A DNA stretch of 16,376 nucleotides from SIG455 sp045659025 (lineage in GTDB: Bacteria > Bacillota > Clostridia > UMGS1810), in the NCBI GenBank assembly GCA_045659025.1, contig JAZOWA010000050.1:1-16376 (forward strand), written 5' to 3'. The notes beneath the pieces are model-generated. The model ran no database searches. It worked only from the letters and a program-made list of their open reading frames with translations, and was not told where the DNA came from. Of this stretch, positions 8,062 through 15,497 are shown piece after piece (the stretch's first letter is position 1; every line of letters starts with the position of its first letter). Position numbers and translations under genes: made by a program.

Positions 8062-8092
8062 AAAGCAGCGGTTTTTCCGCTGTTTTGCTTTT
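8062..8092 (+). terminator. Rho-independent terminator after the DUF378 gene
   Basis: CAGCGG (8066-8071) pairs with CCGCTG (8077-8082) around a five-T loop, with an outer partial AAAGCA/TTGCTTT pairing, and is followed by the T-rich tail TTTTGCTTTT. It lies 5 bases after the stop codon. Confidence 0.8.
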
Positions 8093-8111
8093 GAAATGAA
8101 CGTGTTTTTTC

Positions 8112-8140
8112 TTGACTTTTGCATTGATTCATATTATAAT
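8112..8140 (+). promoter_or_regulatory. Sigma-A promoter of the hemolysin III family gene
   Basis: TTGACT at 8112-8117 and a perfect TATAAT at 8135-8140 are separated by 17 bases. The predicted start near 8147 gives a very short leader with the GGAGG site at 8153-8157. Eleven of twelve box positions match consensus. Confidence 0.85.
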
Positions 8141-8168
8141 TAATGTATTAGTGGAGGTATGTTGTTTT

Positions 8169-8843
8169 ATGCAAAGAACAAAACTCAAAGACAGAATTCT
8201 ACCCCTTTATACGAGGGGGGAGGAAATAACAAATATGATCACTCATATTGTGGGTGGCGCTATTGGTGTAGCCGCTCTTGTGTTATGCGTTATATGGGCG
8301 GCATTTCATCACAATACATATGGCGTGGTAAGTTCAAGTATTTTTGGATTTACTATGGTTCTCTTGTATACAATGTCGAGTATTTATCACGGCCTCAAGC
8401 CGGAGCTTACCGCTAAAAAGGTGTTCCAGATAATTGACCATTGTTCAATCTTCCTGCTTATTGCCGGCTCATACACGCCTCTTGCTCTTTGCTCTCTTCG
8501 CGAACAGAATACAGCACTTGGCTGGAGCGTTTTCGGCATCATTTGGGGACTTGCTATTATAGGAATCACCTTCAACTCTATTGATATAAAAGCGTTTTCC
8601 AAGATTTCAATGGCCGGATACATAATAATGGGGTGGCTCGTTATAATTACCATCAAGCAGGTAGCTATTGCCATTGGAGTGGGCGGAATGGTTTTCCTCG
8701 CCCTTGGCGGAATAGCATATACCATAGGTGCAGTACTCTACGGAGTAGGAAAAAAGAAGAGATATATGCATAGCGTATTCCATGTGTTTACCGTAATCGG
8801 TAGTTTGCTTCACTTTTTCTGCATATTTTATTATGTTATTTAA
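8169..8843 (+). CDS. Hemolysin III / PAQR family membrane protein
   Basis: A 224-residue protein with about seven membrane helices, of the hemolysin III (YqfA/TrhA, PAQR) superfamily. The family metal-site residues are in place: S-S-I-Y-H (Ser 70, His 74), Asp 90 in IIDHCSIFLLIAGSYTPL, and HSVFH (His 201, His 205) in the last helix. The N-terminal EEITNMITHIVGG is also standard. Eukaryotic relatives are adiponectin and progestin receptors with a zinc site; bacterial members have been linked to membrane lipid homeostasis, and the hemolysin name comes from one Bacillus cereus protein and does not prove toxicity. I place the start at ATG 8169 (GGAGG at 8153-8157, 11 bases away); the frame is open back to 8112, but that would begin inside the promoter. 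It has its own promoter, and ispD follows 18 bases downstream. Confidence 0.93.
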   Translation: MQRTKLKDRILPLYTRGEEITNMITHIVGGAIGVAALVLCVIWAAFHHNTYGVVSSSIFGFTMVLLYTMSSIYHGLKPELTAKKVFQIIDHCSIFLLIAGSYTPLALCSLREQNTALGWSVFGIIWGLAIIGITFNSIDIKAFSKISMAGYIIMGWLVIITIKQVAIAIGVGGMVFLALGGIAYTIGAVLYGVGKKKRYMHSVFHVFTVIGSLLHFFCIFYYVI

Positions 8844-8861
8844 CCGTTTGAGGAGGTTTGT

Positions 8862-9557
8862 ATGAAAAAATCTTCTTTCAATGCAACGGCTATAGTTGTG
8901 GCGGGGGGCACAGGTACTCGTATGGGTAGTGAGGTGCCCAAGCAATTTATTGAAGTTTCTGGCAAGCCGATTATAGCTTACACACTTAATGCGTTGAGCA
9001 AGTGTGCTGATATAAGAGATATCATAATTGTCACCTTGCCAGAGTACATAGTGTATTGCAAAGACGTGGTTGATACCTTCAACTTTTGCAAAGTGAAGAA
9101 AATTGTTTGTGGTGGAGAAAGTCGTAGCCGTTCTGTATTCAATGGTCTTAAAGAAGTCACTGCAGATTGTGACATCGTCGCCATACATGATGGTGTGAGA
9201 CCTTTAATTGATGAAGATACAATTTCATCTTGTATCCGCGCCGCTTCAGAATATGGTTGTGCCGCTGTAGGTGTCAAGATGAAAGATACTATCAAAGTAT
9301 GTGATAATAATGGCTTTATCGAAGGCACTGCTGACAGAGAGAAACTCTGGATGATACAGACGCCACAGGTATTTAAGAAGGATATTATATATTCGCTTCA
9401 CAAAGAGGCAGATGTAAACGGGGTTTCATATACCGATGATTGCATTCTTGCTGAATCCAGAGGATATAAAATCAAGATAGTCGAGGGTAAATACGAAAAC
9501 ATCAAGATTACCACACCTCAGGATATCTTTATTATGAAAGGTCTGATCGGTGAGTAA
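8862..9557 (+). CDS. ispD: 2-C-methyl-D-erythritol 4-phosphate cytidylyltransferase
   Basis: A 231-residue nucleotidyltransferase that joins CTP and methylerythritol 4-phosphate in the third MEP-pathway step. The N-terminal CTP-binding signature VVAGGTGTRMG...PKQF spans residues 12-29, with the key basic residues Arg 20 and Lys 27. GGESRSRSVFNGL (about 84-96) follows, then the metal and cytidine region AIHDGVRPLI, the MKDTIK strand, QTPQVF, and the C-terminal TDD..LAE.RG..I.IVEG...NIKITTPQD with the conserved late Lys. Length is normal. The ATG is preceded by AGGAGG at 8851-8856. It ends one base before ispF, the classical ispD-ispF pairing, so the two enzymes are made together. It may be transcribed from the hemolysin III promoter, as no other promoter or terminator is seen in the 18-base gap. 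Confidence 0.97.
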   Translation: MKKSSFNATAIVVAGGTGTRMGSEVPKQFIEVSGKPIIAYTLNALSKCADIRDIIIVTLPEYIVYCKDVVDTFNFCKVKKIVCGGESRSRSVFNGLKEVTADCDIVAIHDGVRPLIDEDTISSCIRAASEYGCAAVGVKMKDTIKVCDNNGFIEGTADREKLWMIQTPQVFKKDIIYSLHKEADVNGVSYTDDCILAESRGYKIKIVEGKYENIKITTPQDIFIMKGLIGE

Positions 9558-9558
9558 T

Positions 9559-10026
9559 ATGAGAATAGGTATTGGTTATGATGTTCACCGTCTGGTTAAG
9601 AACAGACATCTGATAATGGGCGGTGTTGATATTGAATACGAATTGGGTCTTGACGGACACTCTGATGCTGATGTGTTGGTACACGCTATAATGGATGCTC
9701 TTTTGGGCGCTGCTGCATTGGGAGACATTGGCAAACATTTTCCTGATAGTGATGCGTCCTACAAAGGCATTTCAAGTATCGAGTTGTTAAAAAGAGTGGG
9801 TGTATTGCTCGCCAAAATCGGATATGAGATAGAGAATATTGATTCTATCATAATTGCCCAGGCACCCAAGTTTGCGCCTCACATTGAAAAGATGACTATG
9901 AATATTGCAGGTGCTTTATCGATTGATGTTTCCAGAGTGAGTGTCAAAGCTACCACTACTGAAAAACTCGGTTTCGAGGGTAGGGGAGAAGGAATATCTG
10001 CCCAAGCAGTTTGCTTGATTAAATAA
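9559..10026 (+). CDS. ispF: 2-C-methyl-D-erythritol 2,4-cyclodiphosphate synthase
   Basis: A 155-residue trimeric enzyme that cyclises CDP-methylerythritol 2-phosphate with release of CMP, the fifth MEP-pathway step. Starting at ATG 9559 the metal ligands fall at Asp 8, His 10 and His 42, the same numbers as E. coli IspF, which supports this start over an in-frame GTG at 9550 that lies inside ispD. Other family blocks are GHSDADVLVHAIMDALLGAAALGDIG.HFPD (33 onward) and the C-terminal KATTTEKLGFEGRGEGI. The ribosome site is weak (GGTGAG at 9549-9554), consistent with translational coupling to ispD, whose stop is one base away. The intermediate enzyme IspE is not in this window. Confidence 0.97.
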   Translation: MRIGIGYDVHRLVKNRHLIMGGVDIEYELGLDGHSDADVLVHAIMDALLGAAALGDIGKHFPDSDASYKGISSIELLKRVGVLLAKIGYEIENIDSIIIAQAPKFAPHIEKMTMNIAGALSIDVSRVSVKATTTEKLGFEGRGEGISAQAVCLIK

Positions 10027-10054
10027 ACAATATATTTCGAAAGGAATGTTTAAG

Positions 10055-11725
10055 ATGTTTACTGATATTGAAATTGCACAAAACTGTAAAATGATGCACA
10101 TTGGAGAAATTGCAAAAAAGCTCAATCTTACCGAGGATGATATTGAGTATTACGGTAAATACAAAGCTAAAATTTCTACTGAAGTGTATGATAAACTCAA
10201 AGACAAAAAAGACGGTAAACTTGTTCTCGTGACTGCGATTAACCCCACACCTGCCGGTGAGGGTAAGACTACTACTACCGTCGGTCTCGGACAAGCTATG
10301 AATAAAATCGGTAAAAATTGTGTTATCGCTCTTCGTGAACCTTCGCTTGGTCCCGTAATGGGTGTCAAGGGTGGTGCGGCAGGTGGTGGTTATGCACAGG
10401 TTGTACCCATGGAAGACATTAACCTTCATTTCACAGGCGATATGCATGCAATTACTGCAGCTCACAACTTACTTGCTGCTTTGCTTGATAATCACATTAA
10501 ACAGGGTAACGAACTTAATATTGATACCACCAGAATTGTATTCAAAAGAGTGCTTGACATGAACGACCGTGCTCTCAGGAATATCGTGGTAGGTCTTGGC
10601 GGTAAAATCAATGGTGTGCCCCGTGAAGATGGCTTTATGATTACCGTTGCTTCTGAGGTAATGGCGATTTTGTGTCTTGCTGATTCACTTCAGGATCTCA
10701 AGAGAAGATTTGGCAAGATTATTGTTGCATACGATATGAATGGTAAACCCGTTACCGCGGCTGATCTTAAGGCAGATGGTGCGATGACACTTCTTATGAA
10801 GGATGCCATTAAGCCCAACCTTGTGCAGACACTTGAAAATACTCCTTGCCTTATGCATGGTGGTCCTTTTGCTAACATTGCTCATGGTTGCAATAGTATT
10901 ATGGCTACAAAACTTGCGTTGAAGCTCGGAGATTATGTTATTACTGAAGCAGGATTCGGTGCAGACCTTGGTGCAGAAAAATTCCTTGACATAAAATGCC
11001 ATAATGCAAATATAGCACCTGATGCGATTGTTATCGTTGCTACTGTTCGTGCGCTCAAATATAACGGTGGTGTAGCGAAGGCCGATCTTAAGGATGAGAA
11101 TCTCGATGCTTTGAAAAAAGGTATTGTTAACCTTGAAAAGCATGTAGAAAATATGAAAAAATACGGTGTCCCCGTAATAGTTACTCTCAATTCATTCTTC
11201 ACTGATACTGATGCTGAAACCCAGCTTGTAAAAGATAGTTGTGCTAAACTCGGTGTTGATGTTGCTATTTCAAAAGTGTTTGAAAAGGGCGGCGAAGGCG
11301 GCGTAGAACTTGCCGAACTCCTTTGCGCAACACTCGATAAAAACGAAGGCAAATTCAAACGCCTCTATGATGATGAGATGTCTATTGAGAGTAAGATTGA
11401 AAAGATAGTTACTGAGATTTATGGCGGTGCAGGTGTTGCATATACGCCTGGTGCAAAAAAGAAGATCAAGCAGATTGAAGAAATGGGTCTTGATAAAGTG
11501 CCTGTATGTATCGCAAAGACACAGTATTCGCTTTCTGATAATCAGAATCTTCTCGGTCGTCCTGAAGGATTTACAGTTACTGTGCGTGATGTAAACATCT
11601 CAAATGGTGCAGGATTCGTGGTTGTGCTCACTGGCGATATTATGACTATGCCGGGCCTTCCCAAAGTTCCTGCGGCAAATGGCATCGATATAGATGATGA
11701 TGGTAAAATTGTGGGATTGTTCTGA
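10055..11725 (+). CDS. fhs: Formate--tetrahydrofolate ligase
   Basis: A 556-residue enzyme that uses ATP to join formate to tetrahydrofolate, giving 10-formyl-THF for purine and one-carbon metabolism, and in acetogens the methyl branch of the Wood-Ljungdahl pathway. It begins with the family-typical SDIEIAQ-like FTDIEIAQ, has the P-loop PTPAGEGKTT at 64-73, REPSLGP, KGGAAGGGYAQVVPMEDINLHFTGD, DLNDRALR-like LDMNDRALR, HGGPFANIAHGCNS, EAGFGADLGAEKF and a terminal TGDIMTMPGLPK. Length equals that of clostridial homologues. I prefer ATG 10055 (AAAGGA nine bases upstream) to ATG 10046, which directly abuts that site. It follows ispF by 28 bases and precedes tsaE by 14, with no visible promoter or terminator in either gap. 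Presence alone does not prove acetogenesis, as other pathway genes are not visible here. Confidence 0.98.
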   Translation: MFTDIEIAQNCKMMHIGEIAKKLNLTEDDIEYYGKYKAKISTEVYDKLKDKKDGKLVLVTAINPTPAGEGKTTTTVGLGQAMNKIGKNCVIALREPSLGPVMGVKGGAAGGGYAQVVPMEDINLHFTGDMHAITAAHNLLAALLDNHIKQGNELNIDTTRIVFKRVLDMNDRALRNIVVGLGGKINGVPREDGFMITVASEVMAILCLADSLQDLKRRFGKIIVAYDMNGKPVTAADLKADGAMTLLMKDAIKPNLVQTLENTPCLMHGGPFANIAHGCNSIMATKLALKLGDYVITEAGFGADLGAEKFLDIKCHNANIAPDAIVIVATVRALKYNGGVAKADLKDENLDALKKGIVNLEKHVENMKKYGVPVIVTLNSFFTDTDAETQLVKDSCAKLGVDVAISKVFEKGGEGGVELAELLCATLDKNEGKFKRLYDDEMSIESKIEKIVTEIYGGAGVAYTPGAKKKIKQIEEMGLDKVPVCIAKTQYSLSDNQNLLGRPEGFTVTVRDVNISNGAGFVVVLTGDIMTMPGLPKVPAANGIDIDDDGKIVGLF

Positions 11726-11739
11726 TTGGAGTAAATTAG

Positions 11740-12168
11740 ATGCAATACATAAGCAATAGTTATAATGATACCTTTGAATACGGCAAAGAACTGGCGAAAA
11801 CATTGTCTCAGGGTGATGTTCTTGTTCTGACGGGTGATTTGGGCGCTGGCAAGACCGCGCTTACATCGGGAATAGTTGCAGGAATGAACCTCGACAATTA
11901 TGTCTCAAGCCCCACATTCACCATTGTGAATGAATACCGAAATGGTAAAACGCCCGTTTTCCACTTTGATCTTTATCGCTTGTCTGATGAGGACGAACTT
12001 TACGATATTGGTTTTGAAGAGTATCTCAATGATGAGGGCATTTGCATAATAGAGTGGCCCGATATAGCCAAAAACCTTATAGATGAATACTATATTGTGG
12101 AAATTGAAAAGGATTTGTCCATTTCAGAGGATTATAGGAAAATTACTATAACGAAATCAGGGAAATAG
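11740..12168 (+). CDS. tsaE: tRNA t6A37 biosynthesis ATPase TsaE
   Basis: A 142-residue P-loop ATPase needed for threonylcarbamoyl-adenosine (t6A37) formation on ANN-decoding tRNAs, acting with TsaB and TsaD. Walker A is TGDLGAGKT (31-39), the switch region SSPTFT is at 56-61, followed by HFDLYRL (75-81) and the family-typical D-I-G-F-E-E-Y and IIEWPD (103-108), where Glu-Trp is diagnostic. ATG 11740 follows TTGGAG at 11726-11731 by eight bases, directly after the fhs stop. tsaB begins one base after its stop. TsaC and TsaD, also required for the modification, are not in this window. Confidence 0.96.
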   Translation: MQYISNSYNDTFEYGKELAKTLSQGDVLVLTGDLGAGKTALTSGIVAGMNLDNYVSSPTFTIVNEYRNGKTPVFHFDLYRLSDEDELYDIGFEEYLNDEGICIIEWPDIAKNLIDEYYIVEIEKDLSISEDYRKITITKSGK

Positions 12169-12169
12169 A

Positions 12170-12871
12170 ATGAATATATTAGCGATCGATACTTCGTCTA
12201 CTGTTGCATCTGTTGCAGTAATGAGCAATGGCAAAACACTCTCGGAATATAACGTTTGCAATGGCAAAACCCATTCGCAGATTATCATGCCGATGGTTTC
12301 GGATGCCCTGGATAAAGCTGGATTGAAAATATCCGATATAGATGTTTTTGCCACATCTCTCGGTCCGGGGTCTTTCACTGGACTCCGAATAGGTGTTGCT
12401 ACTGCAAAGACCTTTGCTCAAGCAACGGGTAAAAAGATAATAGGTGTTTCTTCTATGGAGGGGCTGTGCGCCAATGTATCTGTTACTGGAGATTTCAATG
12501 TTTGTCCAATAGTCGATGCGAGACGGGGAAATGTGTTCAATGCTGTTTATAAAAATGGAGTCCCCGTAAAAAAAGAACGATTGATTTCTGTTGAACTTCT
12601 TATGGAAGAACTCGGATGTGAAAAGACAATTTTTGTCGGTGATGGTTGTGATAAATATAAAGAGGCTATCACAAAAGCAATGGGTGATAATGCTGTGTTC
12701 TTGCCCGAATATCTATCTACCCCCAAGGCGACTACCATAGCACATTTGGCATCTGTTCGTGCAAAAAACGAAGATTATGATGATGCTTATGCTTTGTCTC
12801 CAATATATGTGAGAAGTTCTCAGGCGGAAAGAGAACTCAACGGGGAAACAGATGAATATGATACTAAATAA
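12170..12871 (+). CDS. tsaB: tRNA t6A37 biosynthesis protein TsaB
   Basis: A 233-residue ASKHA-fold, non-catalytic partner of TsaD; the TsaB-TsaD dimer with TsaE transfers the threonylcarbamoyl group to tRNA. It starts MNILAIDTSS (residues 1-10), has the conserved H-S at 35-36, and the central signature SLGPGSFTGLRIG at 63-75, followed by a C-terminal half with DARRGNVF.A.Y and the PIYVRSSQAE ending. Length is normal. The ATG lies one base after the tsaE stop, a clear operon pair. In many Firmicutes the next genes are rimI and tsaD; here rpiB follows after 20 bases, so this is a rearranged version. Confidence 0.96.
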   Translation: MNILAIDTSSTVASVAVMSNGKTLSEYNVCNGKTHSQIIMPMVSDALDKAGLKISDIDVFATSLGPGSFTGLRIGVATAKTFAQATGKKIIGVSSMEGLCANVSVTGDFNVCPIVDARRGNVFNAVYKNGVPVKKERLISVELLMEELGCEKTIFVGDGCDKYKEAITKAMGDNAVFLPEYLSTPKATTIAHLASVRAKNEDYDDAYALSPIYVRSSQAERELNGETDEYDTK

Positions 12872-12891
12872 ATTTTAAGGAGTGTTTTTGA

Positions 12892-13329
12892 GTGTTAGCA
12901 ATTGGATGTGACCATGGCGGTTTTGAATTAAAACAGACTATAATGGCATACTTTGATGAAGTGGGTATAGAGTACAAGGATTTTGGATGTTATACCACCG
13001 ATTCTGTAGATTACCCTGATATTGCTGAGCCGGTTTGCAATGCTGTTGTAAGCGGTGAGTGCGAAAAGGGTATTCTCGTGTGTGGCACCGGTATAGGTAT
13101 GTCAATTGCCGCAAATAAGATTAAAGGTATTCGTGCCGCTCTTTTGAGTGATACGTTTAGCGCGCAGATGACCGCGGAGCACAACAATTCCAACGTAATT
13201 GCGCTTGGCGGCAGAGTTATATCTGATGAACTTGCCATAGACATTATCAAAGCGTATCTTGCAGCTGAATTTCAGGGTGGAAGACACATTGCCAGACTTG
13301 AAAAAATCCGTTTACTTGAAGAAAAATAA
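12892..13329 (+). CDS. rpiB: Ribose 5-phosphate isomerase B (RpiB/LacAB family)
   Basis: A 145-residue isomerase that interconverts ribulose 5-phosphate and ribose 5-phosphate. It begins at GTG 12892, with AAGGAGTG upstream (12877-12884); no ATG is available near the conserved N-terminus. The motif GCDHGG (residues 5-10) binds phosphate/substrate, the catalytic Cys is residue 64 in LVCGTGIGMSIAAN, and His 97 in AEHNNSNVIALGGR corresponds to E. coli His 99. Complete and of normal length. It could in principle be an allose or galactose 6-phosphate isomerase of the same family, but the single gene in a housekeeping context points to RpiB. Confidence 0.95.
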   Translation: MLAIGCDHGGFELKQTIMAYFDEVGIEYKDFGCYTTDSVDYPDIAEPVCNAVVSGECEKGILVCGTGIGMSIAANKIKGIRAALLSDTFSAQMTAEHNNSNVIALGGRVISDELAIDIIKAYLAAEFQGGRHIARLEKIRLLEEK

Positions 13330-13346
13330 TCTTTCGAGGTGTAGTA

Positions 13347-13844
13347 ATGAGTGAAATGATAACCGGATATTTTGCCGGCCTCAATGAAAATCTTGCAGTT
13401 TTTCTCGTTTCTATGCTTCCTATAGTGGAGCTGAGAGGAGCGATCCCCTTTGGTGTAAGTCTTGGTATGGACTGGCGTTGGGTTTATCTTATAAGCGTAA
13501 TAGGCAATATGATTCCTGTGCCCTTTATCATACTGTTTTTCAGACCATTGATAGAATTTTTGAAAAAGACCCGATTGTTTGGAAAACTTGCCACCAAAAT
13601 TCATGACAGATCACTCAGAAAATCCGAGGACGTAATTAAATATAAGATTTTTGGATTATTCCTTTTTGTTGCTATTCCCTTGCCCGGCACAGGCGCGTGG
13701 ACGGGTGCTGCAATTGCTGCGCTCCTTAATATGCGGCTTAAAAATGCTCTTCCCACCATACTTCTGGGCGTGTTGTCTGCCGGTGTGCTTATGATGGGAA
13801 TCAGTTACGGATTTGGTACATTGTTTGTGCATTTCTTTAGTTGA
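13347..13844 (+). CDS. COG2426-type small multidrug export family membrane protein
   Basis: A 165-residue membrane protein of the family annotated as small multidrug export protein (COG2426). About four hydrophobic segments are seen (about 15-36, 46-66, 100-125, 135-160). Two short conserved loops, PIVELRGAIP (25-34) and PLPGTGAWTG (111-120), are the family marks and resemble the re-entrant motifs of DedA-type proteins. The drug-export name rests on old, weak evidence; the substrate is unknown. ATG 13347 follows CGAGGTG (13335-13341). It lies between rpiB and metK; the 39-base gap to metK is AT-rich with no convincing terminator. Confidence 0.85.
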   Translation: MSEMITGYFAGLNENLAVFLVSMLPIVELRGAIPFGVSLGMDWRWVYLISVIGNMIPVPFIILFFRPLIEFLKKTRLFGKLATKIHDRSLRKSEDVIKYKIFGLFLFVAIPLPGTGAWTGAAIAALLNMRLKNALPTILLGVLSAGVLMMGISYGFGTLFVHFFS

Positions 13845-13883
13845 TTAACTTTTAGATAAAAGATATTGAAAAGAGGTATTTGA

Positions 13884-15062
13884 ATGAACAGAAAATTATT
13901 CACTTCTGAATCTGTTACAGAGGGACATCCCGATAAAATCTGTGACCAGATTTCTGACGCTATTCTTGATGCTATAATTGCAGAGGATAAGTGTGCTCGT
14001 GTGGCATGTGAGACTGCAGTTACAACCGGACTTGTTATGGTGATGGGCGAGATTACAACAAGTTGCTATGTGGATATCCCCAAGGTTGTAAGAGAAACCG
14101 TAAGAGAAATAGGCTACGACAGAGCAAAATACGGCTTTGATTGTGATACTTGCTCAGTTCTTACCGCAATTGATGAACAGTCTCCTGATATCGCATTGGG
14201 TGTAGATAAATCCCTTGAAGCAAAAGAAAGCGGAGGAGATGCAGATCACGGTGCAGGGGATCAGGGTATGATGTTTGGTTTCGCTTGTGATGAGACACCT
14301 GAACTTATGCCTCTTCCTATTTCTATGGCGCATACACTCAGCAGACGTCTTGCAGAAGTGCGCAAAAAAGAAATTCTTCCATATTTGAGACCTGACGGCA
14401 AGACCCAAGTTACCGTGGAATACGTTGATGATAAGCCTGTGAGAATCGATACTATCGTTGTTTCTTCACAACATGGGCCTGAAGTATCTCAGGAGCAGAT
14501 TCGAGAAGATATTATCAGAGAGGTTGTTACTCCTGTTGTTCCTGCGGATTTGCTTGATGAGAACACCAAATATTTCATCAACCCCACAGGAAAGTTTGTC
14601 ATTGGTGGTCCTAATGGTGACACGGGTCTTACAGGAAGAAAAATCATTGTAGATACATACGGCGGTATGGCTGGACATGGTGGCGGTTGCTTCTCAGGTA
14701 AGGATCCCACAAAAGTTGACAGAAGTGCGGCATACTTTGCAAGATATATTGCAAAGAATGTTGTTAAATCCGGCATAGCTTCCAAGTGCGAAGTACAGCT
14801 TGCTTATGCAATCGGCAAGGCGAGTCCTGTATCTGTGTCTGTAAACACTTTCGGCACATCAAAAATCAGTGAGGAAAAACTTACCGAAATTATCAACGAT
14901 ACTTTTGATATGCGTCCCACCGCAATTATCGAAAAGCTTGATCTCAGACGCCCCATATATAAGGCAACTGCTGCTTATGGCCATTTTGGCAGAGAAGATA
15001 TGGGATTCAAATGGGAAATCACAGATATGGCTGATACCCTCAAATCAAAGGCAGGTATTTAA
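13884..15062 (+). CDS. metK: S-adenosylmethionine synthetase
   Basis: A 392-residue enzyme that makes S-adenosylmethionine from ATP and methionine. The N-terminal SVTEGHPDKICDQISDA holds His 15 and Asp 17; the methionine/ATP loop GAGDQG is at 123-128; the C-terminal part has GGPNGDTGLTGRK (241-253) and the phosphate loop GGGCFSGKDPTKVDRSAAY (266-284), with Cys in place of the commoner Ala, a change also found in other Firmicutes as far as I recall. Everything needed for activity is present. ATG 13884 follows AAGAGG (13871-13876). The leader is only 39 bases long, so there is no room for an S-box riboswitch. Thirteen bases after its stop begins a long hairpin that includes the next gene's ribosome site. 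Confidence 0.98.
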   Translation: MNRKLFTSESVTEGHPDKICDQISDAILDAIIAEDKCARVACETAVTTGLVMVMGEITTSCYVDIPKVVRETVREIGYDRAKYGFDCDTCSVLTAIDEQSPDIALGVDKSLEAKESGGDADHGAGDQGMMFGFACDETPELMPLPISMAHTLSRRLAEVRKKEILPYLRPDGKTQVTVEYVDDKPVRIDTIVVSSQHGPEVSQEQIREDIIREVVTPVVPADLLDENTKYFINPTGKFVIGGPNGDTGLTGRKIIVDTYGGMAGHGGGCFSGKDPTKVDRSAAYFARYIAKNVVKSGIASKCEVQLAYAIGKASPVSVSVNTFGTSKISEEKLTEIINDTFDMRPTAIIEKLDLRRPIYKATAAYGHFGREDMGFKWEITDMADTLKSKAGI

Positions 15063-15075
15063 GTAACGAAACATC

Positions 15076-15122
15076 CACCTCTTTGCATATCATAATTATA
15101 TATTGTGATATACAAAGAGGTG
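15076..15122 (+). promoter_or_regulatory. Long hairpin that sequesters the ribosome site of the next gene
   Basis: Arms 15076-15096 and 15102-15122 pair over 21 positions around a five-base TATAT loop, with one C/A mismatch and one T-G wobble. The outer ten pairs (CACCTCTTTG with CAAAGAGGTG) are perfect. The 3' arm contains the Shine-Dalgarno sequence AAAGAGGTG (15114-15122) of the gene at 15130, so when folded the site would be hidden. There is no T run after the stem, so it is not a typical terminator. A ribosome finishing metK (stop at 15060-15062) would reach the base of the stem, which could link the two genes. Regulation is inferred. Confidence 0.6.
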
Positions 15123-15129
15123 CTGCTTT

Positions 15130-15483
15130 ATGTGGTATATACTGCTGAAATCAGTAGTGACGGTTCTTGTAATATACGCTTTGATAGATATAGTGCACAA
15201 GACGATTTTTGCTTTTTTTATACGTGAGCCGTACAAGGATGAAAATGTATTTGTCGTTATTAAAGTGAAGAACCAGGAGAGCAAAATAGAAGGTGTGGTA
15301 CGTTCGCTCATCTTGAAGCATCTGTCGGTATCGGGTGGTGGTTATGTGCCAAACATCCTTATTGTTGATACCGGATCCAAAGATTCAACTCCCGAAATTG
15401 CCAAAAGACTCAGTGAAGACTACTCGTTTATTCACTTTGTAACAGAAGAAAAGTTTGAACAGATGAAGATCTTTTTTCATTAG
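15130..15483 (+). CDS. Small membrane-anchored protein resembling a truncated GT2 glycosyltransferase fold
   Basis: A 117-residue protein. A membrane helix occupies about residues 5-31 (LLKSVVTVLVIYALIDIV..TIFAFF). It is followed by a short soluble domain with a beta strand and helix (VFVVIKVKNQESKIEGVVRSLI, about 40-61) and ILIVDTGSKDST (76-87). This strand-helix-strand order with D-x-G-S-x-D-x-T resembles the start of a GT-A/GT2 fold, where D80 would sit at the nucleotide-sugar aspartate. The rest of a GT2 domain (DxD loop and acceptor half) is absent, and the frame stops naturally at 15483 before a good ribosome site for the next gene, so it is not obviously a frameshift. It may be a non-catalytic relic or a small family of its own. 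The ribosome site lies inside the preceding hairpin. I do not assign a function. Confidence 0.75.
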   Translation: MWYILLKSVVTVLVIYALIDIVHKTIFAFFIREPYKDENVFVVIKVKNQESKIEGVVRSLILKHLSVSGGGYVPNILIVDTGSKDSTPEIAKRLSEDYSFIHFVTEEKFEQMKIFFH

Positions 15484-15497
15484 ATATCGGAGGAACA

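Noticed and set aside
8159..8416. 85-codon open frame starting at ATG 8159
   Set aside because: Different frame from the hemolysin III gene, ATG only one base after the GGAGG site, and the translation is rich in Tyr, Trp and Cys without family resemblance.
8607..9188. 193-codon open frame on the - strand across the hemolysin III/ispD junction
   Set aside because: Overlaps two clear genes antisense, with no recognisable domain or ribosome site.
9550..9558. GTG start for ispF
   Set aside because: The ATG at 9559 places the metal ligands at exactly Asp 8, His 10 and His 42 and matches the family N-terminus.
13845..13883. SAM-responsive riboswitch or promoter before metK
   Set aside because: The gap is only 39 bases, shows no S-box-like pairing, and the best -35/-10 candidates are weak.
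15083..15113. Promoter inside the hairpin region (TTGCAT with AT-rich -10 candidates)
   Set aside because: No -10 box with good match at 16-18 base spacing; the sequence is better explained by the pairing of the arms.
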